This document shows positions 47,284 through 56,703 of a stretch of 64,000 bases of DNA, one piece after another (the first letter of the stretch is position 1; each line of letters begins with the position of its first letter). The position numbers were made by a program, and so were the translations under genes. The stretch is from Micromonospora sp. CB01531 (GTDB lineage: Bacteria > Actinomycetota > Actinomycetes > Mycobacteriales > Micromonosporaceae): assembly GCF_001905095.1 (NCBI RefSeq), contig NZ_LWLS01000035.1, positions 116,604-180,603 of the forward strand. Reading direction: 5' to 3'. The notes under the pieces were generated by a model that made no database searches, had not been told where the DNA came from, and saw only the letters and a list, made by a program, of their open reading frames with translations.

Positions 47284-47691
47284 ACTTCCTTCCTACGGCG
47301 AACGAATTATTGAGTCAAGTAACGAATGGGTCTCGGCCGCCCGACGCGACCGTGATGAGCAGCGGAAATGTCGACGAACCGGCCGACACTTCCCGGAGTG
47401 GAGCAAGATCCAGAGCGTCCATGGCGGCGAATTACTTTCTTCCGCAAATTAAGAAAGATCTTGCACAGCATTGACTAGCCGCCGCGCCGGTCCCTAGCGT
47501 CACCGAGCGAAGGCCTTCCAGTGTGTACGGAGTCCCGTACCGCTGCGTACCCGGCGGCCCGGGGCGCCCGTCGGCGCCCACCGTCCCGCCGCCCACCGCC
47601 CACCGTCCGAAAGCGACCACCACGTCGACGCCGGCCCGCGTCCGACGTCGCTGGCGGCTGCCCGGACCTCGGCCCAGTCGGAAGGATCCGC
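47284..47691. promoter_or_regulatory. 408-bp divergent control region, ROK operon and PIG-L gene
   Basis: Minus strand: -35 TTGACT (47313-47318) and -10 TAGGAA (47290-47295). Plus strand: -35 TTGACT (47471-47476), 18 bp, -10 TAGCGT (47495-47500) for the PIG-L gene, giving a leader of about 185 nt. An unusually AT-rich inverted repeat CTTTCTT-N9-AAGAAAG (47435-47441 and 47451-47457) and direct ACGAAT repeats around 47302 and 47321 are candidate ROK operators. Confidence 0.55.
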
Positions 47692-50382
47692 ATGCGACGC
47701 AAGACGTTCCTGCTACCCACGGCGCTCGCCCTGGCCCTCTCCGGGGTCCCGGGCGTGGCCCTCGCCGCGCCCGCGCCCGCCCCACCCGCCGTCGACCTCG
47801 ACGTGCTCTTCGTCAGCGCCCATCCCGACGACGAGGCGGGCAGCCTCGCGACCCTGGGCCAGTGGAAGGAGCGGTACGGCGCGAAGGCCGGCGTCGTGAC
47901 CATCACCCGGGGCGAGGGCGGCGGCAACGCGGTCGGCCTCGAGGAGGGCCCGCCGCTCGGCATCATCCGCGAGCGCGAGGAACGCACCGCGATCGGCCGC
48001 GCCGGGGTGGAGAACCTGTACAACCTGGACCGGGTCGACTTCTGGTACACCGCCTCGGCTCCGCTCTCCGAGCGGATCTGGGGGCACGACGACACCCTCG
48101 CGCAGATCGTGCGGGTGATCCGGCAGACCCGGCCCGAGATCGTGCTGACGATGAACCCGTCACCCACCCCGGGCAACCACGGCAACCACCAGCAGGCCGC
48201 CCGGTTCGCCGCGGAGGCGTTCCACGCCGCCGCCGACCCGAACGCCTTCCCCGAGCAGCTCACCAAGGAGAGACTGAAGCCGTTCCGGGCGGCGAAGTTC
48301 CTGCGTACCGGTGGCACCGGCAGCTCGTCCGCCGGTCCGGCGTGCGCGTCGAGCTTCGTCCCGACGGTGCCGACCGATCAGGTCTTCGGCGTCTGGGAGG
48401 GCACCCCGAGCCGCACCGGGAAGACCTGGGCCGAGATCGAGGTGGACGCCCGCCGCGACTACGTCACCCAGGGCTGGGCCGGTACCGCCGCCGCCCCGAC
48501 CGATCCGGCCAAGATCCGCTGCGACTTCTACACCCTGGTCGACAGCCGGGTCCCGTACGACCCGGCGGACACCTCCGCCGAGGCGATCCTGCGCGGCTCG
48601 GTGCTGCCGGCCGCGCCCGGCGGGCTGCCCCGGGACACCGAGCTCTACCTGACCACGGACCGGTTCGACCTCGCCCCAGGCCAGACCGTCGAGGTGACCG
48701 CGCACGTCCGGGCCCCCCGCGACCGGGCGCTGACCCAGCCCCGGGTCGCCCTCCGGCTGCCCGAGGGCTGGACCGCCACCGGGTCCGGCACGCTGCCCGG
48801 CGCGGTGCCGGCGGGCCAGGAGCGGACCGCCACTTTCACCGTCACCGTGCCGGCCGCCGCCGACACCAACCAGCAGCGGCTGCTCGGCGCGACCCTGACC
48901 ACCGGGCAGGGCGTCGGGCGTACCGACCGGGCGGTGCGGGTGGTCGCCGACGTGCGCGGCACCCTGGAGCCGCTGCCCGAGGTGGGGATCTTCCGGGACT
49001 GGGCCGGCGACAGCGGCTACCCGCAGCTGGACACGCTGATCAAGCCGGTGCTCACCATCGGCTCGGGGCAGAGCCGGTCGGTCCGGGTGGATCTGCGCAA
49101 CCACGGCCAGGTCGCCCAGCGCGGCCAGGTCACGCTCGGCCTGCCGGCGGGCTTCAGCGCCGACGCGGCCACCAGGAGCTACCCCGAACTGGCCGCCGGC
49201 GCGACCGGCGCGGTGACCTTCACCGTCACCAACACCGACGCCACCCTGCCCACGGCCAACGAAGGCGGCACCGACGGCGACTACGGGATCACCATCACCA
49301 CCACCAGCGCCGCCGGCAGCACAGTCGAGACCGGTGCCCTGGAGATCGTCCCGACCAGCGAGGTGCCGCACGCCGGGGCCGGGCACGCGGTGGACGGGGT
49401 GGCCGCCCCCGGCGAGTACCCCGGCCCGGAGCTGGACCTCTCCCGGATCTGGGAGGGCGAGCCCACCACGGCGCGGGACGCCTCGGCGACCGGCCGGATC
49501 GCCTGGACCGAGGACGCCCTGAAGGTCTTCGTGCAGGTCACCGACGACGTGCTGGGCCGCAAGGTGGTGCCGCAGGACTGCAAGCGGCAGCGCCGCACCG
49601 ACAGCGTGGAGATCATCATCGACCCGTCGGGGAACTCGGCGGACACCTCCACCGCCTTCAAGGCTGGCATCTTCCCGGTCACCGACGACCCGGCCAACGG
49701 CGACCCACCGTGCTGGCAGCGGGACGCCGACAACCGGCAGGGGCCGGGCGCGACGACCGCGCCGGGGATGACCGTGGTCAGCAAGGTCAGCGCGCCGTAC
49801 ACCGGCTACACCATCGAGGCGAGCATCCCGTTCGCCGTGCTGCCGGACGCCGTCGACCCGGCCCGGATGGGCTTCAACGTGCTGGTCTACGACTCGGACA
49901 CCCAGGACCTGACCTCCCAGTCGCGGCTGGGCTGGTCCACCTTCACTGGCGTACGGGCCGACCCGTACCGGTACGGCCTGGTCACCCTGCCCGGGTACAC
50001 CCCGCCGGCCCGCCAGCCCAGCGCCCCGGTGTTCCCGGACACCGCCGCGCGCAGCGTGCACAGCCCGCAGACCATCGCGCAGGCGGCGACGGACGGGATC
50101 GCGCCGGCGGCCGTGCCGCGGCTGCCGGTGGGCGCCCTGCGGCTCACCGACGCCCGCGCGGTCTCCGACGGCGTCTCGGTCACCCTGCGGGCCGACCGGG
50201 CCGGCACCGCGTACCTGTACGGCTGGGACGGTGACCGGTCCACCGGCGACCGCACCGTGGCCCTGGCCGCCGGCTCGCCGGTGACCGTGGTGGTACCGGT
50301 GACCGCCGGTACGCCGGCGTCGCTGCTGGCCGCGTTCGAGGCGGACGGCGCGGCGCTCGCCCAGGCGGTTCCGCTGGGCTGA
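47692..50382 (+). CDS. Secreted PIG-L family deacetylase with NEW3-like and CBM9-like domains
   Basis: An 896-aa exported protein. After a signal peptide (to about residue 28) comes a PIG-L/LmbE zinc deacetylase with SAHPDDEAG and the later GNHGNH histidines; then Ig-like segments of the NEW3 type (PGQTVEVTAHV, SGQSRSVRVDLRNHGQ); then a CBM9/DOMON-like beta-sandwich (DALKVFVQVTDDVLGR, DSVEIIIDPSGN, YTIEASIPFAVLPD). It probably removes N-acetyl groups from extracellular amino sugars while bound to polysaccharide. GGAAGGA precedes ATG 47692. Confidence 0.87.
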   Translation: MRRKTFLLPTALALALSGVPGVALAAPAPAPPAVDLDVLFVSAHPDDEAGSLATLGQWKERYGAKAGVVTITRGEGGGNAVGLEEGPPLGIIREREERTAIGRAGVENLYNLDRVDFWYTASAPLSERIWGHDDTLAQIVRVIRQTRPEIVLTMNPSPTPGNHGNHQQAARFAAEAFHAAADPNAFPEQLTKERLKPFRAAKFLRTGGTGSSSAGPACASSFVPTVPTDQVFGVWEGTPSRTGKTWAEIEVDARRDYVTQGWAGTAAAPTDPAKIRCDFYTLVDSRVPYDPADTSAEAILRGSVLPAAPGGLPRDTELYLTTDRFDLAPGQTVEVTAHVRAPRDRALTQPRVALRLPEGWTATGSGTLPGAVPAGQERTATFTVTVPAAADTNQQRLLGATLTTGQGVGRTDRAVRVVADVRGTLEPLPEVGIFRDWAGDSGYPQLDTLIKPVLTIGSGQSRSVRVDLRNHGQVAQRGQVTLGLPAGFSADAATRSYPELAAGATGAVTFTVTNTDATLPTANEGGTDGDYGITITTTSAAGSTVETGALEIVPTSEVPHAGAGHAVDGVAAPGEYPGPELDLSRIWEGEPTTARDASATGRIAWTEDALKVFVQVTDDVLGRKVVPQDCKRQRRTDSVEIIIDPSGNSADTSTAFKAGIFPVTDDPANGDPPCWQRDADNRQGPGATTAPGMTVVSKVSAPYTGYTIEASIPFAVLPDAVDPARMGFNVLVYDSDTQDLTSQSRLGWSTFTGVRADPYRYGLVTLPGYTPPARQPSAPVFPDTAARSVHSPQTIAQAATDGIAPAAVPRLPVGALRLTDARAVSDGVSVTLRADRAGTAYLYGWDGDRSTGDRTVALAAGSPVTVVVPVTAGTPASLLAAFEADGAALAQAVPLG

Positions 50383-50388
50383 GCCGAC

Positions 50389-50423
50389 CGGACGGGCCCC
50401 TTGTTCGACAAGGGGCCCGTCCG
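50389..50423. terminator. Bidirectional terminator
   Basis: A perfect 16-bp stem (50389-50404 with 50408-50423) with a 3-nt loop fills the 42-bp gap between the convergent PIG-L and membrane-protein genes and can serve both. Confidence 0.88.
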
Positions 50424-50424
50424 T

Positions 50425-52704
50425 TCACCGCAGGCGGTAGACCGCCATCCGGGAGTTCGCGAACCGCAGGTCGGCGAGGCGCCGCAGATCGGGTGCCTCC
50501 GGGGCGACCTCCCGATCGACCACCAGCCAGCGGACGCCGTACCGGTCGCGCAGGGCGGCCAGGCCGGCGGCGGTGGGTGCGGTGAAGGCCGCGTCGTTGG
50601 CGCGCTGCCGGGCCGCGTCCCAGAACGGCGCGTACGGGCCCTCCGGCCGGCCGACCATCCGGGGCGCGAACGCCCACCCCTCCACCAGCACCGAGCGCTC
50701 CGCGTAGCCGCTGAGCCAGAACGAGCGGGCGTCGCACCAGCCGTCCACCACGGTCCGGCAGTGCACGTTGGTGGCGAGCACGTCGGCCGGGTCGCTGTGC
50801 GCGTGGACCCAGCGGGCCGCCTCGACCCGCGAGGCGGGCATCGCCACCACCGGGTACGCCCCGCCGTTCGGGTATGTCCGGGTCGCCGCGGCGTCCAGCA
50901 CCAGGCCCGGCGCCCCGGCGACCAGCACGGCGGTGAGCAGCAGCAGTCCGCCCCGGCCGGCCAGCCCCGGCCAGCGCCCACACAGCGCCGGCCAGTACAG
51001 GGCCACCACCAGCGCCGGCACGGCCAGCGCGCCGGCCCACCAGAGCAGCGGCAGCACCGGGGCGTACGCCGGGGAGGCGGGCGTGCTGATCGCCGAGCCG
51101 AGCTGGACCGCGGTGAGCAGCACCGCGAACCCGGCCGCCCCGGCGCCGAGCAGCCGCCGGCCCCGGGCGGAGAGGGCGGCCCGGTCGGCCACCTCGATCC
51201 AGCCCCACGCGGACAGCAGCACCCCGAAGGCGAACCCGGTGCGGGTGAAGTACTGGTTGCTGCTGCCCGGGTGGCCGACGGCCAGGTAGATCGCCGGCCC
51301 GGCGAGCGCGCCGCCGAGCAGGAACACCTGCACCGGCTCCAGCCGCCACCGGCGGTGCCGCAGCAGGGCCAGCAGGCCGGCCAGCCGGAGCTGGAGGTTG
51401 AGCAGGACCGCCACCGCCACCGCCACCCACACCAGCACGGTGACCGCCGCCGGACGTCCGGTCGGCACATACGGGCGCAGCCCGGAGAGCGGGTCGAGGG
51501 TCACCCCGTGGCTCTCGAAGGCGAACAGCACGGCGGTGGCGAAGAGCTGCGCGGCCAGGGCCAGCCCGGCGGCGACCAGCACGGCCCGGTGCAACCGGCG
51601 GCGGACCAGCAGCGCCAGCGCGGCGGTCCCCGCGAGTGCGGCCAGCACCACCGGCAGCGAGCTGGCCTTCGCGCCGGTCGACGCGGCCAGGAAGAGCACC
51701 ACCAGCGCCCAGGCGCCCCGGCCCAGCGCCGGTACGCGCACCCCGCGGGCCGGACCGACCAGTTCGCCGAGCGCGGCGATCAGCGGTAGCAGCAGCACCC
51801 AGCTGTACGTCATCGACGGGCTGCCCCAGACGACGAAGGTGGCCTGGGTGCCGAAGAGCTGCCGCCAGCCGTTCTCGAAGCCGAACTCCCCGACGGTGAA
51901 CATCAGCGCGGCGGCCACCACCCCGGCGTACGGGCGGCCGGTGAGCCGCCAGCCGACGACGGCGACCAGCACGGCGGCGAGCGCGCAGAGCGCGGGTACG
52001 CCGAGCCGGAAGAAGACCGTTGGCAGGTCGACTCCGCTGACCAGGCTGGTGGCGGCCAGGTGGGCGAAGCCGAACCAGTGGTAGTGCAGCGGTTCCCCGG
52101 CGGCCTGCGGCAGGTCCGGCGGGACCTGGTGGGTGGCCGCCCCGGCGAGGGAGAGCTGGAATGCCAGGTCGAGATACTGGGCCTGGCCCTCGTCGCGGGG
52201 CAGCACCGGGTTGACGGCGAGGAACGAGCCGTACAGGTAGAGGGTGAAGCCGGCGACCACCCCGGCCAGCGACCACGCCCAGCCGGCCGGCGCGACGGTG
52301 GCGTAGCGCACCCGCCAGTGCCGGCGCAGCCGGGGTACGGCGGCGAACGGCAGCAGCACGGCGAGCGGCCACAGCCGCAGCCAGCCGGGCACGCCCAGGG
52401 CGGTGAACGCCGCCCAGGCGGCCAGCTCCAGCACCAGCCCGACGGCCGCGCCCAGGGCCAGGTCCTCGATCAGGGTGTGTGGCCGGCGGCGCAGCGCGCG
52501 GAACACCAGCGTGCCGGGGAGCAGCACGGCCAGCAGCGCGTACCCGGTCCAGCGGGCGAGCGCGGCGACCGGGGTACCGGCCACCAGCAGCACGGCGGCG
52601 ACGAACGCGTACCCGGCCACGGCCGGGGCGTGGCGCAGGGCGGCCGGGCGGCGGCGCGGTGCCACGGCCGACGGGGCGAGACCGCCGCTGGCGAGGGCGG
52701 TCAC
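50425..52704 (-). CDS. GT-C-like polytopic membrane protein
   Basis: A 759-aa protein with about 14-16 hydrophobic segments. An acidic pair in the first large extracytoplasmic loop (VLPRDEGQAQYLDLAF) followed by HYHWFGFAHLAATSLV resembles the catalytic loop of GT39/PMT-type polyprenyl-phosphate-sugar glycosyltransferases. The C-terminal about 150 residues form a soluble domain. The neighbouring GT2 would make the lipid-linked sugar donor. It starts at GTG 52704 inside the GT2 stop, so the pair is coupled. The acceptor is unknown. Confidence 0.78.
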   Translation of the reverse strand: MTALASGGLAPSAVAPRRRPAALRHAPAVAGYAFVAAVLLVAGTPVAALARWTGYALLAVLLPGTLVFRALRRRPHTLIEDLALGAAVGLVLELAAWAAFTALGVPGWLRLWPLAVLLPFAAVPRLRRHWRVRYATVAPAGWAWSLAGVVAGFTLYLYGSFLAVNPVLPRDEGQAQYLDLAFQLSLAGAATHQVPPDLPQAAGEPLHYHWFGFAHLAATSLVSGVDLPTVFFRLGVPALCALAAVLVAVVGWRLTGRPYAGVVAAALMFTVGEFGFENGWRQLFGTQATFVVWGSPSMTYSWVLLLPLIAALGELVGPARGVRVPALGRGAWALVVLFLAASTGAKASSLPVVLAALAGTAALALLVRRRLHRAVLVAAGLALAAQLFATAVLFAFESHGVTLDPLSGLRPYVPTGRPAAVTVLVWVAVAVAVLLNLQLRLAGLLALLRHRRWRLEPVQVFLLGGALAGPAIYLAVGHPGSSNQYFTRTGFAFGVLLSAWGWIEVADRAALSARGRRLLGAGAAGFAVLLTAVQLGSAISTPASPAYAPVLPLLWWAGALAVPALVVALYWPALCGRWPGLAGRGGLLLLTAVLVAGAPGLVLDAAATRTYPNGGAYPVVAMPASRVEAARWVHAHSDPADVLATNVHCRTVVDGWCDARSFWLSGYAERSVLVEGWAFAPRMVGRPEGPYAPFWDAARQRANDAAFTAPTAAGLAALRDRYGVRWLVVDREVAPEAPDLRRLADLRFANSRMAVYRLR

Positions 52705-53687
52705 CGCAGACTGTCGGCCAGCTCGGCGGCGTCCGGGCGGGCCGGCTCACCGCCAGCGCTGTCGCTGGCCACCGCGTACGCCGGCCGGCCCTGCACCGCC
52801 GTGTAGATCCGGGCCACGTACTCGCCGAGCAGCCCGAGGCAGAGCAGTTGCACCGCGCCGAGGAAGAGGATCGCCACGTAGAGCGAGGGCCAGCCGGTGA
52901 CCGTCGCGCCGGCGAACCAGGCCAGCACCGCGACCACCACCAGCACGCCGCAGAGCGCGACTCCGACCAGCCCCAGCCAGGTGGCCACCCGCAGCGGGGC
53001 GGCGGAGAAGCTGGTGACGCTCTCCGCGGCCAGCCCGGCCATCCGGGACAGCGGGTACTTGGTCCGCCCGGCGGCGCGTTCCCGCCGCTCGTAGGCGACC
53101 TCGCCGCTGGCGAAGCCGAGCCAGGGCACCACCAGCCGGAGCACCGGGCTGCGCTCCGGCAGCGCCCGCAGCGCCTCGACCGCGGCCCGGCTGAGCAGCC
53201 GGAAGTCCCCGGCCTGGGCGGGCACCTGCGCGCCGACCAGGTGCCGGACCAGGCGGTAGTAGCCGGCCGCGGTCCACCGCTTGAACCAGGAGTCACGGCT
53301 CCGGTCGGCCCGGACGCCATAGACCACGTCGAGTCGGTCGGCGCGGGCCAGACGGAGCATCTCGACGATCGCCTCGGGCGGGTCCTGGAGGTCGGCGTCG
53401 ATGCTGACCACGTAGCCGCCCCGGGCGCGGAGCAGCCCGGCGACCAGGGCCGCCTGGTGACCGCTGTTGCGGCGCAGCCGCAGCACGCGCAGTTCGGGCC
53501 AGCCGGCTCGCAGCGTCGCCAACCCCGCCGCGGTGCCGTCGGTGCTGCCGTCGTCGACCGCCACCACCTCGTACGCCTCGCCGAGCCCGTCCAGCACGCC
53601 GCGCAGCCGCGCGGCGAGCAGTGGCAGGACGGCCGCCTCGTTGAACATCGGCACCACCACGGAGAGCGCCGGCTGAGGTGCGGTCAC
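52701..53687 (-). CDS. GT2 polyprenyl-phosphate glycosyltransferase (DPM/GtrB-like)
   Basis: A 328-aa GT-A enzyme: LSVVVPMFNEAAVLPLL, VAVDDGSTDGTAA and the metal motif VSIDADLQDPPE, then two C-terminal transmembrane helices, as in dolichyl-phosphate mannose synthase and GtrB. It transfers a nucleotide sugar to a polyprenyl phosphate on the inner face of the membrane. It is coupled to the GT-C-like gene, forming a two-step surface glycosylation module. Confidence 0.92.
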   Translation of the reverse strand: MTAPQPALSVVVPMFNEAAVLPLLAARLRGVLDGLGEAYEVVAVDDGSTDGTAAGLATLRAGWPELRVLRLRRNSGHQAALVAGLLRARGGYVVSIDADLQDPPEAIVEMLRLARADRLDVVYGVRADRSRDSWFKRWTAAGYYRLVRHLVGAQVPAQAGDFRLLSRAAVEALRALPERSPVLRLVVPWLGFASGEVAYERRERAAGRTKYPLSRMAGLAAESVTSFSAAPLRVATWLGLVGVALCGVLVVVAVLAWFAGATVTGWPSLYVAILFLGAVQLLCLGLLGEYVARIYTAVQGRPAYAVASDSAGGEPARPDAAELADSLR

Positions 53688-53773
53688 GGCCCCTCCGTTC
53701 CTGCGGCGGCGGACGGCCCGACGCTACCAGTCGGACTGGTCGCGAACGGCCGGTTCAGGGCCGTCGACGCAGG

Positions 53774-55492
53774 TCAGGTGCCGCAGGCGGTGGCGGGCAG
53801 CCCGGTCACCGGCACCGGGGACCGGCCGGTGGGGCGGGCCTTGCCGGCGAGCACCCCGGCCAGGGCGGTCAGCGACGCCCGGCTGGACGAGTAGGTCGCC
53901 AGCAGCGTCGGCGACTTCGCGTCGGCCAGCACGTACGGGGTGTCCATCGCCACCGTCACCGCCGCGTCCGCGCGCAGGTCGTCGGCGCTGTCGCCGTACC
54001 CGACGAGGTGCACCACGGTGCCGCCGCGCGGCAGCACCCGGACCCCGGCGGCCGTGAGCGCCTGGGTCAGCGCGGCGCGGCTGCGCTCCCGTCCGGCGGA
54101 GGAGGTGACGGTGACCGGGCCGGCCACCGGGGCGCCGCATCGGCCGCGGAGCAGGGTGACCGCCGCGGCGGCCAGGTCGGTGGCGGCCTTGCGGTGCTCG
54201 GCGCCTGCCAGCGTCGACAGGTCCGGGGCCGGCCGGTCGGCCAGTTTGAACTTCATGGTCAGCACTCGGGTGACCGCCTCGACCAGGCGGGCCCGGGGCA
54301 GCGAGCCGTCGCGCAGCGCGGCCAGCAGCCCGTCGTACGCCTGGCCGACGTTCGGGGTCATCAGGATGAGGTCGTTGCCGGCGTTGAGCGCCCGGACCGC
54401 GGCCTCCCCCGGCGCCCACCGCTTGGCCGGCGCCATGTTCATCCCGTCCGTGACCACCACGCCCTGGAAGTGGAACTGGCCGCGGAGCACGTCGGTGAGG
54501 AGCTTGCGGGAGAAGGTGGCGGGGGTGCCCGGATCGACCGCCTGCACGTCGAGGTGAGCGGACATCACCGCCAGCGCGCCGGCGTCGATCCCGGCGCGGA
54601 ACGGCGGGAACGCGGTGCGGTCCAGCTCGGCGCGGGACTGGGTGATGACCGGGAGATCCTGGTGCGAGTCGTCGGCGCTCAGGCCGTGGCCCGGGAAGTG
54701 CTTCACGGTGGCGGCCACGCCGGCGGCCTGCAACCCCCGGACCGCGCCGGCCACCTGGTCGGCGGCGTTCTGCGGGTCCGCGCCGAAGGAGCGGGAGCCG
54801 ATCACGGTGCTCCGGGTGGCGAGCACGTCGGCGACCGGGGCGAAGTCCATGTTGATCCCCATGGCGGCCAGTTCGGCGCCGGCGGCCCGCCAGGCGGCCT
54901 CGGTCAGCGCCGGCTTCCCGGCCGCGCCGGCCGCCATCGGGCTGGGCAGCAGGGTCACCCCGTCGGTGATCCGGGTGACCACGCCGTACTCCTGGTCGGT
55001 GCCGATCAGGAAGGGGGCCGGGCCGGCGGGGAGCTTTCCGGCGGCCGCCCGCAGCCCGGTGGTCAGCTCCCGGACCTGCTTCGGGTTGTCGACGTTGGTG
55101 GTGGCCTGGTTGCCGGAGGTGGGGTCGTCGGCGCTGAAGCCGACCAGGATCACCCCGCCCAGCCGGTACTTCGCCACCATCGCCGCCGGGGTGTCGACCC
55201 CGGCCAGGGCCTGGTTGCCGGCGGCCGACCCGGGCGAGACCGTGGTGGCGGAGCTGCCGTACGCGTACGGCATCAGCACCTGGCCGACCAGGTCCTCGTC
55301 GGCCAACGTGCGGACCAGCGCCGCCGCCCGGGCTGCCGGGTCGTCGGCGGACGGGGTCGGCGCGGCGGCCGACGGGGGCGGGCTCTCCGCCGCGGCGGTC
55401 CGCGGGCCCCTCGGTTGGTTCGCGCAGCCGGAGACGAGCAGCGCGGTCAGTGCGGCGAGCGCGACGAGGGCACGTCGAGGGGTGGTCGACAT
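53774..55492 (-). CDS. GH3 beta-N-acetylhexosaminidase-like lipoprotein (NagZ type)
   Basis: A 572-aa exported enzyme. Lipobox LLVSGC gives lipidated Cys23. The NagZ signature KHFPGHG followed by DSHQDLP supplies the general-acid His/Asp dyad, and VVVTDGMNM the nucleophile Asp. It releases N-acetylglucosamine from wall fragments outside the membrane, unlike cytoplasmic E. coli NagZ. The last about 170 residues form the GH3 C-terminal domain. The PIG-L deacetylase 4 kb away could act on the same sugars. Confidence 0.9.
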   Translation of the reverse strand: MSTTPRRALVALAALTALLVSGCANQPRGPRTAAAESPPPSAAAPTPSADDPAARAAALVRTLADEDLVGQVLMPYAYGSSATTVSPGSAAGNQALAGVDTPAAMVAKYRLGGVILVGFSADDPTSGNQATTNVDNPKQVRELTTGLRAAAGKLPAGPAPFLIGTDQEYGVVTRITDGVTLLPSPMAAGAAGKPALTEAAWRAAGAELAAMGINMDFAPVADVLATRSTVIGSRSFGADPQNAADQVAGAVRGLQAAGVAATVKHFPGHGLSADDSHQDLPVITQSRAELDRTAFPPFRAGIDAGALAVMSAHLDVQAVDPGTPATFSRKLLTDVLRGQFHFQGVVVTDGMNMAPAKRWAPGEAAVRALNAGNDLILMTPNVGQAYDGLLAALRDGSLPRARLVEAVTRVLTMKFKLADRPAPDLSTLAGAEHRKAATDLAAAAVTLLRGRCGAPVAGPVTVTSSAGRERSRAALTQALTAAGVRVLPRGGTVVHLVGYGDSADDLRADAAVTVAMDTPYVLADAKSPTLLATYSSSRASLTALAGVLAGKARPTGRSPVPVTGLPATACGT

Positions 55493-55539
55493 CCGCCCAT
55501 CCCACCAGTTCCCCCCGTACCGGGGCAACTTGACCTTTG

Positions 55540-56031
55540 TCAGCCGACCTGGGTGAGCAGGGTCACCGGGGCACCGTCGCCGGCGTACCGGTACGGTTCC
55601 AGTTCGGCGTCCCAGGCGGTGCCGAGCGCCTTGTCGAGGGCGTGCGCGAGCGCCTCCGGGGCCCGGGCGGACGCCATGATGCTGCGCAGCCGGTCCTCGC
55701 CGAGCTGGATGTCACCGGCCGCGCCGACGGTGGCCCGGAACAATCCCCGCCCCGGGACGTACATGAAGCGCTCGCCGTCGACGCCCGGGCTCGGTTCCTC
55801 GGTCACCTCGAAACGGATCATGGGCCACTGCCGGAGGGCAGCAGCCAGCTCGGCGCCCGTCCCTGGGCTACCGGTCCACCCGCACTCGGCGCGCCGGGCG
55901 CCGGGATCGACGGGCTGGGCCGTCCACTGCAGGTTGACCGGCGCGGCGAGGACGCGCGCGATCGCCCACTCGACGTGCGAGCACACGGCGAGCGGGGTCG
56001 AGTGGACGTATACGACGCCACGCGTTGGCAC
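55540..56031 (-). CDS. DUF3145 domain protein
   Basis: A 163-aa conserved actinobacterial protein of unknown function: MPTRGVVYVHSTPLAVCSHV at the start, RFEVTEEPSPGVDGERF in the middle, and LGEDRLRSIMASA. The length equals that of the family. The GTG start follows GGGAGGTCACC. No partner is evident. Confidence 0.9.
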   Translation of the reverse strand: MPTRGVVYVHSTPLAVCSHVEWAIARVLAAPVNLQWTAQPVDPGARRAECGWTGSPGTGAELAAALRQWPMIRFEVTEEPSPGVDGERFMYVPGRGLFRATVGAAGDIQLGEDRLRSIMASARAPEALAHALDKALGTAWDAELEPYRYAGDGAPVTLLTQVG

Positions 56032-56355
56032 GGTGACCTCCCGGAGGGCGAGGTGCGTCTTCCCCTACGACCTCGTCCACCCGAGTGGTTTCCGTAACAC
56101 ATGATGACCGGTGTGACGGATGGTGCGCCAGCGAATCGGAAAATCCGCCGCCCGGGATTGGCGGAAATACCCGGGCGGCTGACCCCGTTGACCCTCCTGA
56201 CGGCGTGATGACCAGCCAGGCATCGAGGTCGTGTACAGTTCTCTGGGCGGTTCTGTGCCGCCGCACATCTTCGCGGGCCGACGCTCACCAGAACGTCACC
56301 CGCAACAGCCCCCGGACGTTTCAGTCCCTCCCGTACGTCTGCAAGGAGTACCTCC
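56032..56355. other. 324-bp divergent intergenic region
   Basis: It separates the DUF3145 and 56356 genes. A TANNNT -10 TACAGT at 56234-56239 would start the plus-strand transcript with a leader of about 115 nt. The leader ends in AAGGAG. No known riboswitch was recognised. Confidence 0.4.
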
Positions 56356-56685
56356 GTGGCGAGCAACACCTCTAAGACCGCGCGCGCCTCAGTCCGGGCC
56401 GGCCAGGCTGGCCAGGGTGGCGCCCTCAGCGTGCTGGGCGAGTTCAAGTACCTCATCCCGCTCAACGGCGGCAAGCACGCCTACGTACGCAACCTGACCA
56501 ACGGCAAGACCGAGCGCCTGCGCACCGACTCCGAGGCCTTCGTCGAGGAGATCCGGACGCTGGCCGCCGCCGGCCACGCCGCCAAGGTCCGCGCCGAGAT
56601 CAACAACCTCGCGGCCGACTACCCGGACCACGGCTGGGACAAGACCGAGAAGCGTCTCGTCGAGGCCGGTGTCTTCGAGGGCTGA
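56356..56685 (+). CDS. Small conserved-type protein, probably highly expressed
   Basis: A 109-aa protein (begins MASNTSKTARASVRAG, contains LGEFKYLIPLNGGKHAYVR, ends EAGVFEG). The basic Ser/Ala/Gly-rich N-terminal 25 residues look flexible; the remainder is a mixed alpha/beta domain with a helical end. A near-ideal AAGGAG lies 8 nt before the GTG, and a terminator follows, both signs of strong expression. I do not recognise the family. Confidence 0.82.
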   Translation: MASNTSKTARASVRAGQAGQGGALSVLGEFKYLIPLNGGKHAYVRNLTNGKTERLRTDSEAFVEEIRTLAAAGHAAKVRAEINNLAADYPDHGWDKTEKRLVEAGVFEG

Positions 56686-56703
56686 GTCCCGCACCGCGAC
56701 ACC

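Noticed and set aside
53678..56104. An 808-codon plus-strand open frame opposite the GH3 and DUF3145 genes
   Set aside because: It is a shadow of the real minus-strand genes, with no domain content.
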